NCBI GenBank assembly: GCA_025808555.1 | Contig: CP075526.1 | Coordinates: 494,387 to 558,386, forward strand | Direction: 5' to 3' | DNA from: Anaerolineales bacterium | GTDB lineage: Bacteria > Chloroflexota > Anaerolineae > Anaerolineales > UBA11579 | DNA length: 64,000 bases | Part shown: positions 17,555 to 27,075 of the stretch, piece by piece | Layout of the letters: the number at the start of each line of letters is the position of its first letter | Numbering within the stretch: position 1 is the first letter of the stretch | Notes under the pieces: model-generated | Seen by the model: the letters and a program-made list of their open reading frames with translations, nothing else | Database searches by the model: none | Told to the model about the DNA's origin: nothing | Translations under genes and position numbers: made by a program

Positions 17555-19021
17555 TTAAGGATTGGCAGGGCCTTCTTTGAAGATGTTCGGGTTGGCCGCG
17601 CCGCTCACATGCAGCATGCCCACCAAGCCGCGCTCCAGGCGGCTGAGGGCGTGATCCACCAGCACATAGTGGCCGGGGTACTCAACATCGAACTCCACCA
17701 TCACCGCCCCGCCCGGCGGCACGCTGATGGTTTGCACATCAGTGAGCGGGGCAGCCGTCAGCGAACCGAAAGCATACGCCCGGTCAAAGATCTCGCCGAT
17801 GACGTGGAATGAGGATGTGAAGTTAGGCCCGCCCACGCCGACAAAGATGCGCACGCTGTCGCCCACGTTGGCTTGCAGCATGTTGGCCTCACCGGCCAGC
17901 CCCAGCGCACCCACCGCGCCGTTGAACACAAAGTATTCCGGATCTTCGTTGGCCATCTTGTCATGGCTGAAGGTCAGCTGACCCTGGGCGCCGAATGCTT
18001 CCTCGGTGTAGATCTCGCCCTGCATCACGTAGAACTCGCGGTCCACCGGCGGCAGGCCGCCAGCCGGCTCGATCAGGATCAGGCCGTACATGCCGCTGGC
18101 AATGTGGTGCGGCACGCTGGGCGTGGCGCAGTGATAGACGTAGATGCCGGGGTTGAGCGCAGTGAATGTAAAGCTCTTGGTCTCGCCGGGTTGCACCTGG
18201 GTTACCTCACCGCCGCCGCCGGGGCCGGTGGCCGCGTGCAGATCCACTGAGTGCACGAAGGCGCTGCTGGTCTCATTGCGCAGGGTGATCTCCACCGTGT
18301 CACCCACGCGGGCGCGGATGAAGGGGCCGGGCACCGTGCCGTTGAAAGTGAAGTAGGGATAGGTTGCGCCGTCAGCCAGTTGGCCCACCACCTCCTGAGC
18401 CACCAGCTCGGCCTGCACCAGTTGTGGGCCGCGTGCGCCCACCGCGGCAGGCAGGTCCGCCGGGTTCTTGACCACCGAGGCGGCCGCGGCGCTTTCGCCG
18501 CTGCCCACTTGCAGAGTGCCTTGCATGCCAGCCGCCCGGTGCCCGGGCACGATGCAATAGTAGGTAAAACTGCCCTCGTTCTCAACGACGAATTTGATGG
18601 TTTGCTGTTGGCCTTGCGAATCGAGGAAACCGGTATCCACGCCGAACTCATCGATCTGCAGGTTGTGCTGCACAGCTTCGGCATTCACCAGGGTGATTTC
18701 CACAATGTCGCCTGGTTGGGCCGTCAGCGTGGGGTTGGGCACGCCATCGATCTCGCCGCCCACCCCGATGAAGACCAGGTTGTGGCCGCTGACACCGGTG
18801 GTCAAGGTATACGAGACATCTGCGGGGCCATCGGGCGTCTCAGCCTGCGGCACGGGAGTGCTGTGCATCTCACCCATGGCATGGTCGCCGCCCATCTGGT
18901 CTTGCATGGCGCTGAGGGTGGCGTGGATAAAGGTTTGCTCCCGCTCTATCGAGTAGCAGCCGCTGAGCAGCAGCGCCAACAGGGAAACAAGAAGAATAGT
19001 AGGAACATGTTTTCTAAGCAT
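17555..19021 (-). CDS. nirK: Copper nitrite reductase with N-terminal cupredoxin domain, lipoprotein
   Basis: 488 residues starting MLRKHVPTILL, with AAGGAGAG two bases before ATG; the frame is open further upstream but without a supported start. Lipobox LLSGC gives Cys 22. Residues about 70-172 form an extra cupredoxin domain with ligands His119, Cys156, His161 and Met166. The NirK part follows: His257 and His262 (HSVDLH), His297-Cys298 (YHC), His306, Met311 and the late His406 (SSFHVIGE), so both type 1 and type 2 copper sites look complete. It should reduce nitrite to NO outside the membrane, the fused domain possibly accepting electrons. Confidence 0.9.
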   Translation of the reverse strand: MLRKHVPTILLVSLLALLLSGCYSIEREQTFIHATLSAMQDQMGGDHAMGEMHSTPVPQAETPDGPADVSYTLTTGVSGHNLVFIGVGGEIDGVPNPTLTAQPGDIVEITLVNAEAVQHNLQIDEFGVDTGFLDSQGQQQTIKFVVENEGSFTYYCIVPGHRAAGMQGTLQVGSGESAAAASVVKNPADLPAAVGARGPQLVQAELVAQEVVGQLADGATYPYFTFNGTVPGPFIRARVGDTVEITLRNETSSAFVHSVDLHAATGPGGGGEVTQVQPGETKSFTFTALNPGIYVYHCATPSVPHHIASGMYGLILIEPAGGLPPVDREFYVMQGEIYTEEAFGAQGQLTFSHDKMANEDPEYFVFNGAVGALGLAGEANMLQANVGDSVRIFVGVGGPNFTSSFHVIGEIFDRAYAFGSLTAAPLTDVQTISVPPGGAVMVEFDVEYPGHYVLVDHALSRLERGLVGMLHVSGAANPNIFKEGPANP

Positions 19022-19141
19022 TTCTCTCCTTGGGTAGCAGAACATTCTGAATACTGTAGGAGATGGCTTGAAATGCCTATAGGTGCGATTATCCTTAGTT
19101 GGCTGGCGCTTTGTCCCATCTTGCCCGGCAGAAAGCGACCC

Positions 19142-19558
19142 ATGATGGAGATCCACTACAAGATCAATGTTCCGCTGGACCTGGACGCTGCGATTGCGGT
19201 GTACCGTAGCAGCACGCTGGGCGAGCGCCGCCCAGTGGACGACAGGGAGCGCATGCGCGAAATGCTGGCGAATTCCAACCTGGTGGTGAGCGCCTGGGAT
19301 GGGGAGCAGCTGGTGGGGATTTCTCGCTCGGTGACCGATTGGGTGTATTGCTGCTACTTGTCTGACTTGGCGGTGAGCGCCAGCCACCAGCGCGGCGGGT
19401 TGGGCAAGCAGCTGATCCGTGAGACGCAGGCGGCCCTGGGGCCGGATGCCAAGATCATCCTGCTGGCGGCCCCCGCCGCACGGGAGTATTACCCGCACAT
19501 TGGCTTCGAACAACACCCCTCCGCCTGGACCATTGGAGCCCGCCAAGGTATGAAGTAG
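19142..19558 (+). CDS. GNAT-family acetyltransferase
   Basis: 138 residues starting MMEIHYKINVPLDLDAAIAVY (a second ATG at 19145 is equally possible). The acetyl-CoA-binding segment is LSDLAVSASHQRGGLGKQLI, with the usual pattern of beta strand, R-x-x-G-x-G-like loop and helix; the end HIGFEQHPSAW is typical. Substrate unknown. It diverges from nirK with about 120 bases between the starts. Confidence 0.8.
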   Translation: MMEIHYKINVPLDLDAAIAVYRSSTLGERRPVDDRERMREMLANSNLVVSAWDGEQLVGISRSVTDWVYCCYLSDLAVSASHQRGGLGKQLIRETQAALGPDAKIILLAAPAAREYYPHIGFEQHPSAWTIGARQGMK

Positions 19559-19719
19559 CGAGTAAGTTAAAACTTTTAGCGGGTAGGTTAAAACTTTTAT
19601 AGGTAAAGTTTGCACTTTTAACTTTCCGACGAATTGGTTAATACTTTCAAGTTCATAGCCTGGCCTTTTTGGGGCGCGGTCATTGCGACCCTGCTCGCAT
19701 GACGTCAACATTGGCTTTT

Positions 19720-19755
19720 GTAGGGGCGTACGCTGTATACAGCGTACGCCCCTAC
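19720..19755. repeat. 36-bp perfect palindrome
   Basis: GTAGGGGCGTACGCTGTA followed by its exact reverse complement. Palindromes of this GTAGGGGCG...CGCCCCTAC type are often dispersed in Chloroflexota and cyanobacterial genomes; here a single copy lies in the gap between the acetyltransferase and portal genes. Confidence 0.85.
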
Positions 19756-19773
19756 GCGCGCGACCATGCATCC

Positions 19774-19949
19774 AAGGAGCGTTCCAGCGCGGGATTCTGG
19801 TTCTCGCTGTGCAAGGATCCCTCGCTTCGCTCGGGATGCACAGAGTACTGTCATTCCGAGCGAGCGCAGCGAGAGAGGAATCCTTTAGGGCAGAACATCA
19901 ACAGCGAGAATTCTCGAGCATCCTCACTGCGCTCGGATGCACGCCAAAG
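19774..19949. repeat. Non-coding REP-like cluster downstream of the portal gene
   Basis: The 390-base gap 19559-19949 holds no convincing gene. Besides the palindrome it contains nested inverted repeats: GGATCCCTCGCTTCGCTCGGGATGC, given here only as positions about 19816-19840, then TCATTCCGAGCGAGCGCAG with its AGAGAGGAATCC partner (about 19852-19888), and GAGCATCCTCACTGCGCTCG near 19917. These are typical dispersed REP sequences and may form stable RNA stems at the portal transcript end. Confidence 0.6.
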
Positions 19950-21662
19950 CTACTCCGTATTGGCACTCGCCACTGCATCCGGGTTGGCAATCACCGGCGG
20001 CAGGCCGCCCGCCGCCGGGTCAAAGCCCTGCGTGCTGGGTGGCTGCTCGGCGACTGCGTCGGCGATGAGCTGGCGTTTGCGGGCCTCCAGGCGGGCGGCG
20101 GCCAGCTGCTCCTGCTCGGCCTGGGCCATCACCTCTTTGGCATCCGTCTCACCGATCTGCTCCAGGGCGCGCTCGCGGCTGTAGCCGAGATCGCGCACCG
20201 CCATGCTGGCGGCGTTGATGCGCGCCATGCGGTCGGTGGGCACATCGGCGGTCAGTTCCACGTCGATCAGCACTTCAGTCAGGTCACCCTCGGCCGGGTC
20301 AAGGCGCACCGTCTCGCTACGGCCGCGCTTGCTCACATACGCATCCAGCGCCTGGCCGCTGTGCTGCACCCAGTGCAGCATCAGTTGAAAGACCTCCGAG
20401 AGGGCTTCCTCGGCCAGCTCCTTGTACGGAGTCAGACTCTTGATGCCACTTTGGGTGGCCAGGTTGAGTGTGGCAAAAGCGGTGCCGCCGGGAAAATCGG
20501 CGGATTGCAGCACGCGCGGCACCGTGCTCTTGCCCATGCGCTCGCTGACCCGCTCGGCGATACGCGCCAGGCTCTCATCCAGCCCGGGGGCGCTCAGCGG
20601 GTTGAGCTGGTGGCCGGGCGGCACATGCACCACGCGGCCCGGCTCGCCATAGTCCACATCCACTTCTGCGGTGGGGCCTTCCACCTTGAGGCGCGGGGCG
20701 GCGGCGTAGGCGATGACCTCGGAGGCCAGCAAGGTTTCGACAATGTTCTGGGTATCCCACTGGCCGGACTGGAAGACCGAGGCCAGCAGCGGGATGCGCT
20801 GAGCGCCGCCGCTGTGCAGAGTGGTGCCGCCTACCTTGGCAGCCCAGGGCAGAAAGCCCAAGCCGTGCTGCTCGCGCACAATTTCCACCGCGGCGGCCTG
20901 CTCGCTGCCGGTCGGCTCGGCCAGCATGGCGCCGTCCTCCTGCAGCACGGCCCACACGGCGCGCTGCTCGCCATCCATATAGTCGAAGATGGTGCAGTAG
21001 TTCAGCTCCGGCGCACGGCGAGCGCCGCGGCCGCGGCGCGGCTTGGGCAGCTTCTCGTTAAAGGCGCTGCCCCAGAAGGCGGCCGCCTCACTCAGCGGCA
21101 TGACCTGCTTGAGCAGAACTGCCTCCGGCGCCCAGTCCGAGTAGCGCACGTGCACCTGCTGCGGATTGCGCACGATGATGGCAAACGGCCCGAAGCGCTG
21201 GGCCGGCCCGCTGGCGGCCAGGCCCAGTTGGCGAGCGGCGTCCTGCTGGGCCGGTAGGTAGACCACCTGGGCCACCACCTCGTCATAAAGCAAGGCGCTC
21301 AGCACCACGTCTCGCAGCACGCTGGCGCGGCGGCGCCGGCTGGCATTGCGGAAGTGCCAAGCCAGGGCGCGCTCGATGCGCTCAGCCTGCTGGCGGGCGG
21401 CATCGCCGCCGCCGCTGGCGTAGCCCAGCGGCTGGGCGGTGATGCGCGGCGCCACCGAGCTGAGCACCCGTGTACCGGCCCGCACGGCATCGTGCGGGTC
21501 GGTACTGACCACTTTGTGGATCCAGCCCACAGCGTGCAGGGCCGGCGGCAGCTGCCAGCGGTTGTGCCACATGGCGTCCATGGCGCGCAGCATCTGGTCG
21601 CGCTCGCGGTCGGCGGCAATCATGTGGGTGGCGATCGATTGAAAGTGCGATAGTTCTTGCAT
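19950..21662 (-). CDS. Phage portal protein
   Basis: 570 residues starting MQELSHFQSIATHMIAADRER. The ATG at 21662 is chosen because AAAAGGGGGAACT stands immediately before it, almost identical to the terminase leader. Portal-like features: a wing region (VVLSALLYDEVVAQVVYLP), an aromatic/acidic centre, the stretch PGHQLNPLSAPGLDESLARIAERVSERMGKSTVPRVL, and a long helical C-terminal part rich in Ala/Glu/Gln ending in a Pro/Ala tail. Length fits a portal subunit. The gene stands alone between REP sequences and a toxin-antitoxin pair, far from the other head genes, yet is intact. Confidence 0.78.
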   Translation of the reverse strand: MQELSHFQSIATHMIAADRERDQMLRAMDAMWHNRWQLPPALHAVGWIHKVVSTDPHDAVRAGTRVLSSVAPRITAQPLGYASGGGDAARQQAERIERALAWHFRNASRRRRASVLRDVVLSALLYDEVVAQVVYLPAQQDAARQLGLAASGPAQRFGPFAIIVRNPQQVHVRYSDWAPEAVLLKQVMPLSEAAAFWGSAFNEKLPKPRRGRGARRAPELNYCTIFDYMDGEQRAVWAVLQEDGAMLAEPTGSEQAAAVEIVREQHGLGFLPWAAKVGGTTLHSGGAQRIPLLASVFQSGQWDTQNIVETLLASEVIAYAAAPRLKVEGPTAEVDVDYGEPGRVVHVPPGHQLNPLSAPGLDESLARIAERVSERMGKSTVPRVLQSADFPGGTAFATLNLATQSGIKSLTPYKELAEEALSEVFQLMLHWVQHSGQALDAYVSKRGRSETVRLDPAEGDLTEVLIDVELTADVPTDRMARINAASMAVRDLGYSRERALEQIGETDAKEVMAQAEQEQLAAARLEARKRQLIADAVAEQPPSTQGFDPAAGGLPPVIANPDAVASANTE

Positions 21663-21684
21663 AGTTCCCCCTTTTAAACCTAGT

Positions 21685-21714
21685 GTATGCAAGAGCCTGA
21701 GAACGCGTGCATAC
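21685..21714. promoter_or_regulatory. Inverted repeat upstream of the portal gene
   Basis: Arms GTATGCA / TGCATAC separated by 16 bases, starting 23 bases before the portal ATG. A TTGACA hexamer lies just beyond it on the minus strand (21725-21730), but no good -10 follows at the right spacing. Could be an operator for an activator- or repressor-controlled promoter. Confidence 0.4.
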
Positions 21715-21845
21715 TTTGGCTGTTTGTCAAGGAAAAGCTCTCCACAGGTAAACACAGACGCGTAAAAGAGCGGAAAACGTTGTGTCCGTTTTGATCCTTT
21801 TGTATTGACTGGTTGTCAAGGTGTTTTAAACCAGAATGGTGATTG

Positions 21846-22274
21846 CTAGGTGGTGGTAGTGTGCTCAGCAATCCAGGCAGCAAGCGCTTCCCTCGTTATG
21901 CCTTGCTCCCGATGATTTGCTACCTTCAATGCCATTGTAACTATCTCATCGTCAGAAGCCGCAAAACTCATCCCGTTAAGCTCTAGAAATATTGCCATGG
22001 ATACCATACCCGTGCGTTTGTTGCCGTCATTAAAAACATGGTCATTGATAATTGTCCAGGCAATCAATGAAGCCTTATCACTCAGAGAGGCATACGGGTC
22101 GGCACCAAAGATGGTCTGGCTTTGAACTGCCTCCAGAACCCATAAGAGACTGTTTTGATTTAGGAGATTTTCAGGCGGAGCAAATAGACCTTCGCTCCTT
22201 TGGATAACTGCCTCATTTATAGAGACGATATCTTTAAAAGTGAGGAAGACTAGCGCTTTGCTAATTCCTGCCAG
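21846..22274 (-). CDS. Doc-type Fic-domain toxin without a canonical start codon
   Basis: About 142 residues if initiated at CTG 22274 (ATT at 22265 is the other choice). The frame carries the Fic/Doc motif HVFNDGNKRTG followed by FLELNGMSF, as in death-on-curing kinases that phosphorylate elongation factor Tu. No ATG, GTG or TTG occurs in the frame until well inside the conserved domain, while the frame from GCG-CAA to the stop is continuous. It overlaps the end of a 50-codon antitoxin-like gene, so initiation is probably coupled. It lies upstream of the portal gene on the same strand. Confidence 0.7.
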   Translation of the reverse strand: MAGISKALVFLTFKDIVSINEAVIQRSEGLFAPPENLLNQNSLLWVLEAVQSQTIFGADPYASLSDKASLIAWTIINDHVFNDGNKRTGMVSMAIFLELNGMSFAASDDEIVTMALKVANHREQGITREALAAWIAEHTTTT

Positions 22275-22402
22275 GCCTTTTTGTTGCGCTCAAACACTTT
22301 TTCAAAAGCCTTCCGTACCTCGGCGCGCATAGACGGCTGCTTCTGAGTAGCAGGCGTATATGCATGTTTAACTTCTTGGATCTTTGTCTCTTTTTTCTTC
22401 AC
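22250..22402 (-). CDS. Small antitoxin-like protein
   Basis: 50 codons from GTG 22402: VKKKETKIQEVKHAYTP then RAEVRKAFEKVFERNKKAWQ, very basic and helical. It ends inside the beginning of the Doc-type toxin frame (overlap about 25 bases), the arrangement of a toxin-antitoxin operon with the antitoxin first. No DNA-binding motif was recognised and the start is not backed by a strong Shine-Dalgarno sequence. Too short to be found by simple length filters. Confidence 0.55.
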   Translation of the reverse strand: MKKKETKIQEVKHAYTPATQKQPSMRAEVRKAFEKVFERNKKAWQELAKR

Positions 22403-22455
22403 GCTTTGATTATAGCATTCGTCTTTTCAGGAATTCTGCGGTCCTTATAGAGCCG

Positions 22456-23118
22456 CTATCTAGGCGGGGGCAGCTGCCGCAGGCGGCTGCTGTCACGGAA
22501 GATGAACGAGAGCACGAAGCCAGCGATGAAGCCGCCGATGTGGGCCATGTAGGCCACGCCGCCCACATCGGCGGCGCTGGGGTCCAGCGAGCCCAGGCCG
22601 CTGAACAGCTGCAGTACGAACCAGAAGCCGATCACGATCAGCGCATTCATCTGAGTGATGAAGCGCCCCACCAGCACGTTGATGCGGCGGCCGGGGAACA
22701 TGATCAAGTAGGCGCCCAGCACGCCGGCAATGGCGCCCGAGGCGCCCAGGTTGGGGATGTTGGAATCAGGATTGAAGATGAACTGCAGGAAGGTGGCGCC
22801 GATACCGCTGAGGATGTAGAAGACCAGAAACTTGAAATGGCCAAAATTATCCTCGACATTGTCGCCAAAGATCCATAGATAGAGCAGGTTGCCGCCCAGG
22901 TGCACAAGGCCGGCGTGCATGAACATAGCGCTGAAGATCGTAGTAGATTCGAGGATGGGGTTCTGCACAAAGCGGGCCGGCACGAACGACCATTCGACGA
23001 TGAAGGCATCCCCCAGGGTCAGCTCGAGCAGAAAGACGAGAATATTGAGCGCAATCAAGGCATAGGTCACCACCGGGGTGCTGCGGCGGCCACTGTTGTC
23101 GTCACCAATCGGCATCAT
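22456..23118 (-). CDS. Rhomboid-family intramembrane serine protease
   Basis: About 220 residues from MMPIGDDNSGRRSTPVVTYA; AAGGAG lies 10 bases upstream. Six hydrophobic segments, catalytic Ser in NLGASGAIAGVLGAY, catalytic His in AHIGGFIAGF, and the early motif SAMFMHAGLVHLGGNLLYLWIFGDNVED given as two parts with HAGLVHLGGN as the usual His/Asn region. All catalytic elements appear present. It cleaves membrane-spanning substrates; targets unknown. Confidence 0.88.
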   Translation of the reverse strand: MMPIGDDNSGRRSTPVVTYALIALNILVFLLELTLGDAFIVEWSFVPARFVQNPILESTTIFSAMFMHAGLVHLGGNLLYLWIFGDNVEDNFGHFKFLVFYILSGIGATFLQFIFNPDSNIPNLGASGAIAGVLGAYLIMFPGRRINVLVGRFITQMNALIVIGFWFVLQLFSGLGSLDPSAADVGGVAYMAHIGGFIAGFVLSFIFRDSSRLRQLPPPR

Positions 23119-23216
23119 GGCTAAGAATCTCCTTGTGGGCAGATTATAAGACAGTGTTTTATCTAGCGGTTCAAACGTGCAATAATAACGATGCATTACA
23201 CACTGGGAGATTTGCG

Positions 23217-23592
23217 ATGGATAAGAATAAAGTTACCCTTGAGGATTACGCCTTCCTTAATCGCCTGCTGGAAGGCTGTCAGATCATTGGCCGGGATTTC
23301 AAGTATCTGTTCATGAATGAAGTCCTGCTTGAACACGGCAAGCAAACCTGGGATAACCTGCTGGGCAAGACCATGATGGAAGCCTACCCAGGCATTGAAG
23401 ACACTGAGGTTTTTGCCAAACTCAAAGAAGTGATGGAAAGCGGCATGCCGCAGCGCATGCTCAACCATTCACCTATCCAGACGGCAGCGAGGGATGGTTC
23501 GATCTCAACATCCTGCCCTGGCCGGATGGGGCCATGATCCTCTCGCTGGACATTACCGCACAGAAACGGCTGGAGCAGATGGAAACAAACAA
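23217..23592 (+). pseudogene. PAS-domain protein gene broken by a frameshift
   Basis: ATG 23217 reads MDKNKVTLEDYAFLNRLLEG and a PAS-like domain to RMLNHSPIQT, then goes out of frame. Shifting one base near 23470-23480 restores YPDGSEGWFDLNILPWPDG and MILSLDITAQKRLEQ, the typical end of such PAS domains. In the restored frame no stop is met before the terminator at 23597. Either decay or a base error; GGGAGA precedes the ATG. Confidence 0.6.
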
Positions 23593-23596
23593 AAAT

Positions 23597-23625
23597 AAAA
23601 AGACCGTGCGCTGCACGGTCTTTTA
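23597..23625. terminator. Bidirectional intrinsic terminator
   Basis: AAAAGACCGTGC / GCACGGTCTTTT stem with a 3-base loop between the PAS gene and the convergent typA. Confidence 0.85.
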
Positions 23626-23630
23626 TTTTC

Positions 23631-25487
23631 TCAGTCGAGCGCCAGCTTGGCGCGCTTGGCCTCACGACCGCGTACATGCATATCCAGGATCTTCTTGCGG
23701 ATGCGCAGACTCTCTGGCGTGACTTCCAGCAATTCATCGTCGGCCAGCTGCTCAATGCACTCGTCCAGGCTCATCACGCGCGGCGGGCTGAGGCGCTGCT
23801 CAATCTCGCCTTTGGTATTTTCGCGCATGCTGGTGAGCTTCTTACCCTTGCAGACATTGACCTCAATATCGCCGGTGCGAGCTTGTTCGCCCACCACCAT
23901 GCCTGCGTAGACCTCGGTTCCTGCGCTAATGAAGAGGATGCCGCGCTCCTCTGCGGCACGCAGGCCGTAGGTCAACGCGGTGCCAGCCTCATAGGCCACC
24001 AGTGAGCCACGCGCCCGTGAGGTTATGGCGCCCGCCATCGGGCGGTAGCCGGCAAAGATCGTATTCATGATGCCGCGGCCGCGGGTAGCCGTGAGGAACT
24101 GCTGGCGGAAGCCGAGCAGCCCGCGGGTGGGCACAACAAACGTAGACAGCATGCTGCCACCGGGGCCTTCAATCATTTGCTGCATTTCACCGCGGCGCTT
24201 GCCCATCATCTCCACCACAACCCCGGCGGTCTCCGGGCTGGTTTCGATGTGCACTTCTTCATACGGCTCAAGCTGGTTGCCCTCGCCGTCTTTCTTCATG
24301 ATGACTTCGGGGCGGGCTACATGGAACTCGTAGCCTTCACGGCGCATGGTTTCGATCAGAATGGCGAGGTGCAGCTCACCGCGGCCGGAGACGATGAAGG
24401 TATCGGCGCTGTCGGTATCCTCGACGCGCAGCGAGAGATTGCTGCGCAGCTCGTTGTATAGGCGCTCGCGTAGCTTGCGGCTGGTGCCCCACTTGCCCTC
24501 GCGCCCGGCGAACGGCGAGGTGTTGACGCCGAAGGACATACGCACGGTCGGCTCCTCCACGGTAATCCCGGGCAGGGCCACCGGGTGCTCGCGGTCGGCC
24601 AGGGTCTCGCCAATGGCGATGCCTTCCAGGCCAGCCACGGCGACAATGTCGCCGGCGCTGGCTTCTTGGACCTCCACGCGCTGCAAACCATCCTGCAAAT
24701 ACAGGTAGCGCAGAACTTCAGGCAGGTTCTTGCCGTCCAGGGTCAGGCGGGCCACCGGCTGGTTGACCTGCATACGGCCGGCGAAGATGCGGCCAATGGC
24801 GGTCTGGCCACGGTAATTGTCATAGTCTAGCGTGGTCACCAGCATTTGCAGCGGCGCATCCGCGTCCACCATCGGGGGTGGCACTTCTTTGAGGATGACT
24901 TCGAACAGAGGCTGCAGATCAGGGCCGAGCTCCGGGGTCAGGCCGGCACGCTGCTCGGTGCCAATGGCGTACACCACCGGGAAGTCGGCTTGCTCATCGG
25001 TGGCGCCCAGGTCTACGAACAGGTCAAAGGTCTCGTTGAGGGTGCGGGTCACGTCCGCGCCGCGGCGGTCCACCTTGTTGATCACAACGATGGCGCGCAG
25101 GCCCATTTGCAGCGCTTTCTTGAGCACAAAGCGGGTCTGCGGGCGCGGGCCTTCGGCCGCGTCCACCAGTAGCAGCACGCCATCCACCATGTTCATCACG
25201 CGCTCCACCTCACCGCCAAAATCGGCGTGGCCGGGCGTATCCACAATGTTGATCTTGACCGGCGCGCCGGTGGCAGGGTCAGTGATCTGGATGGCGGTGT
25301 TCTTGGCCAGGATGGTAATGCCGCGCTCACGCTCCAGGTCATTGGAGTCCATGACGCGCTCAGCCACCTGCTGGTTGTCACGGAACACACGCGCCTGGCG
25401 CAGCAAGCCATCTACCAAGGTGGTCTTGCCGTGGTCTACGTGGGCAATGATGGCGATATTTCTAAGATCAGTACGAGGTGTTTGCAT
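23631..25487 (-). CDS. typA: Ribosome-associated GTPase TypA/BipA
   Basis: 618 residues from [24 protein letters not shown]; the frame extends upstream to 25634 but conserved sequence starts here. G1 AHVDHGKTT, switch I with RERGITI, G3 [13 protein letters not shown]4 NKVDR, then the domain II/III and C-terminal BipA regions ([41 protein letters not shown]). Normal length. It is a translational GTPase acting in ribosome assembly and stress adaptation. Single gene, terminator at its end. Confidence 0.95.
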   Translation of the reverse strand: MQTPRTDLRNIAIIAHVDHGKTTLVDGLLRQARVFRDNQQVAERVMDSNDLERERGITILAKNTAIQITDPATGAPVKINIVDTPGHADFGGEVERVMNMVDGVLLLVDAAEGPRPQTRFVLKKALQMGLRAIVVINKVDRRGADVTRTLNETFDLFVDLGATDEQADFPVVYAIGTEQRAGLTPELGPDLQPLFEVILKEVPPPMVDADAPLQMLVTTLDYDNYRGQTAIGRIFAGRMQVNQPVARLTLDGKNLPEVLRYLYLQDGLQRVEVQEASAGDIVAVAGLEGIAIGETLADREHPVALPGITVEEPTVRMSFGVNTSPFAGREGKWGTSRKLRERLYNELRSNLSLRVEDTDSADTFIVSGRGELHLAILIETMRREGYEFHVARPEVIMKKDGEGNQLEPYEEVHIETSPETAGVVVEMMGKRRGEMQQMIEGPGGSMLSTFVVPTRGLLGFRQQFLTATRGRGIMNTIFAGYRPMAGAITSRARGSLVAYEAGTALTYGLRAAEERGILFISAGTEVYAGMVVGEQARTGDIEVNVCKGKKLTSMRENTKGEIEQRLSPPRVMSLDECIEQLADDELLEVTPESLRIRKKILDMHVRGREAKRAKLALD

Positions 25488-25617
25488 AACTAGTCTTCCC
25501 ATTAAAAAGACCCCGCCTATGGCAGGGCCTGCGAACACAAAGATTATAGCAGAAGCTCGCCTCAACTGACTAGCGGCGTTCTGCATTACAATTCTTATCA
25601 AGGAGGGATAGCAAACC

Positions 25618-26934
25618 ATGCCAACCAAGATCAAAATCCTATTTGCACTTCTAAGCCTGGCTTCTCTGCAAATTGCGTGTGCTGTGGCACAGTCTCAGCC
25701 TACAGAAACTGTCACCCCAACCCCGAGCTCAACCCCTATCCCCACCCGCGTTCCTACAGCTACACCGACCGAACAAATAGACGTGCTGTTTTACGACGAC
25801 TTCTCGCAAATGGATTCAGCCTGGGTAGTTCCGCGCAGCAACACGGTGAGTGGCGACTTGCACCTTTCCGGCTTCAGGCTGACCACTAGTGCACCGGGTG
25901 TTGTTTACTGGCTGGAGGCTGGCGACCGCGTGGAAGATATGCGCGTGGAGGTTGACGCGCAATTGCTGGTGGGTGGTGAAACCAGCGAAATTGGCCTAAT
26001 GTGTCGCTACCTGAGCGATTCTGACTTTTATGCTGCCACGATCAATGGCGCCGGCATCTACACCATTTACAAGCTGCGGGCGCGCAACTGGGTCCAACTG
26101 GCAGCAGGGGAAGTGCAGCTGCCTACCAGCGGTTTGGGCAACGTACACCTAACCCTGGACTGTATTGGCGAGGTATTGGCCTTCTTTATCAACGAGCAGT
26201 TGATAACCATGGCCTATGACTCCGAGTTTCGGCTCGGCAAAGGTGGTTTATTCATTTATTCGGGTTCAGAAGAAAACGGCGAGTTCGTTTTTGACGATTT
26301 CTACGTGCGCGTGCCGCCAGAAGACTCACCTGCCAATTCCAGTGAGGGCGCACACATTCCCAGCGAAGTGATTGCAGAAGATCTTGAGCTTGCCGGCTTC
26401 ACGGAAGATTTGGGGAACCTGGCGTGGGAGTTCACTAATGCAATTCCGCTTCAGCTATCAGGTGAAAATTATGTAATGACCTGGCAGCAGCTTGATTGGA
26501 ACAATCGCTATCGCGATTTTATTCTGGCCTTTGACGTAGCCTGGGAGAGCACTACCGGCCTGGCCGGATGCGGCGCAATCATGCGAACAGGCAATCAAGT
26601 TACCGAAGCTGAGCAAATTCGTCTAGAGACCTGGCGCTTTTCTGGCCTGCCTTCATGGGGGCTCGAGTATGTCAAATTCAACCGGCACTATGGCTGGATC
26701 TCTGGTGAGCTGCGTCCCAATAATGCAATCCGGCAAGGCAATGGCAGCACTAACCATTATGTGATTGTTGCCAACGGACCAGAATTTACAGTGTACGTTA
26801 ACGGGATGCGCCTGGGTTCTGGCCGCGCCCCCGAGGCGCTCACCCAGGGAAAGCTGGCTCTCTTTGCCTGGCAAGAATCGGGGCAAACCAAATGCACATT
26901 CAGTAATGTTTGGGTCTGGAAAATTGACAACTGA
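25618..26934 (+). CDS. Secreted lipoprotein with two LamG-like/DUF1080-like beta domains
   Basis: 438 residues; AAGGAGGG precedes ATG. Signal with [10 protein letters not shown] (probable lipobox Cys 21), then a Thr/Pro linker (residues 27-55), then two sandwich-type domains each with a pattern like [12 protein letters not shown], and FINEQLI / [11 protein letters not shown]. Such domains bind or sense extracellular sugars or wall polymers in related proteins; function here unknown. The related pattern LFVDDFSNPASGWYS occurs in the lipoprotein at 54497. Confidence 0.7.
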   Translation: MPTKIKILFALLSLASLQIACAVAQSQPTETVTPTPSSTPIPTRVPTATPTEQIDVLFYDDFSQMDSAWVVPRSNTVSGDLHLSGFRLTTSAPGVVYWLEAGDRVEDMRVEVDAQLLVGGETSEIGLMCRYLSDSDFYAATINGAGIYTIYKLRARNWVQLAAGEVQLPTSGLGNVHLTLDCIGEVLAFFINEQLITMAYDSEFRLGKGGLFIYSGSEENGEFVFDDFYVRVPPEDSPANSSEGAHIPSEVIAEDLELAGFTEDLGNLAWEFTNAIPLQLSGENYVMTWQQLDWNNRYRDFILAFDVAWESTTGLAGCGAIMRTGNQVTEAEQIRLETWRFSGLPSWGLEYVKFNRHYGWISGELRPNNAIRQGNGSTNHYVIVANGPEFTVYVNGMRLGSGRAPEALTQGKLALFAWQESGQTKCTFSNVWVWKIDN

Positions 26935-26944
26935 GTACCGAATG

Positions 26945-26985
26945 ACAAACAAAAAGAGCTGGCCTGGCCAGCTCTTTTTGTTTGT
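26945..26985. terminator. Long perfect-stem terminator
   Basis: ACAAACAAAAAGAGCTGGCC joined to its reverse complement; closes the lipoprotein gene 90 bases before the terminase start. Confidence 0.85.
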
Positions 26986-27075
26986 CAACTAGCTTGAAAG
27001 GTATTGGCACTTTCGTTCAACCCAGCGAAATGCAGGTACATAGTAGGCAACACATTTGTGTTCAAAGGGGGAACT

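Noticed and set aside
19022..19771. N-terminal extension of the nirK frame
   Set aside because: The extension covers the acetyltransferase gene on the other strand and repeats; the lipoprotein signal and strong ribosome-binding site are at 19021.
19683..21257. 524-codon plus-strand frame across the REP region and portal gene
   Set aside because: Runs from non-coding repeats into the antisense of the portal gene; no domain seen and the portal frame has a supported start.
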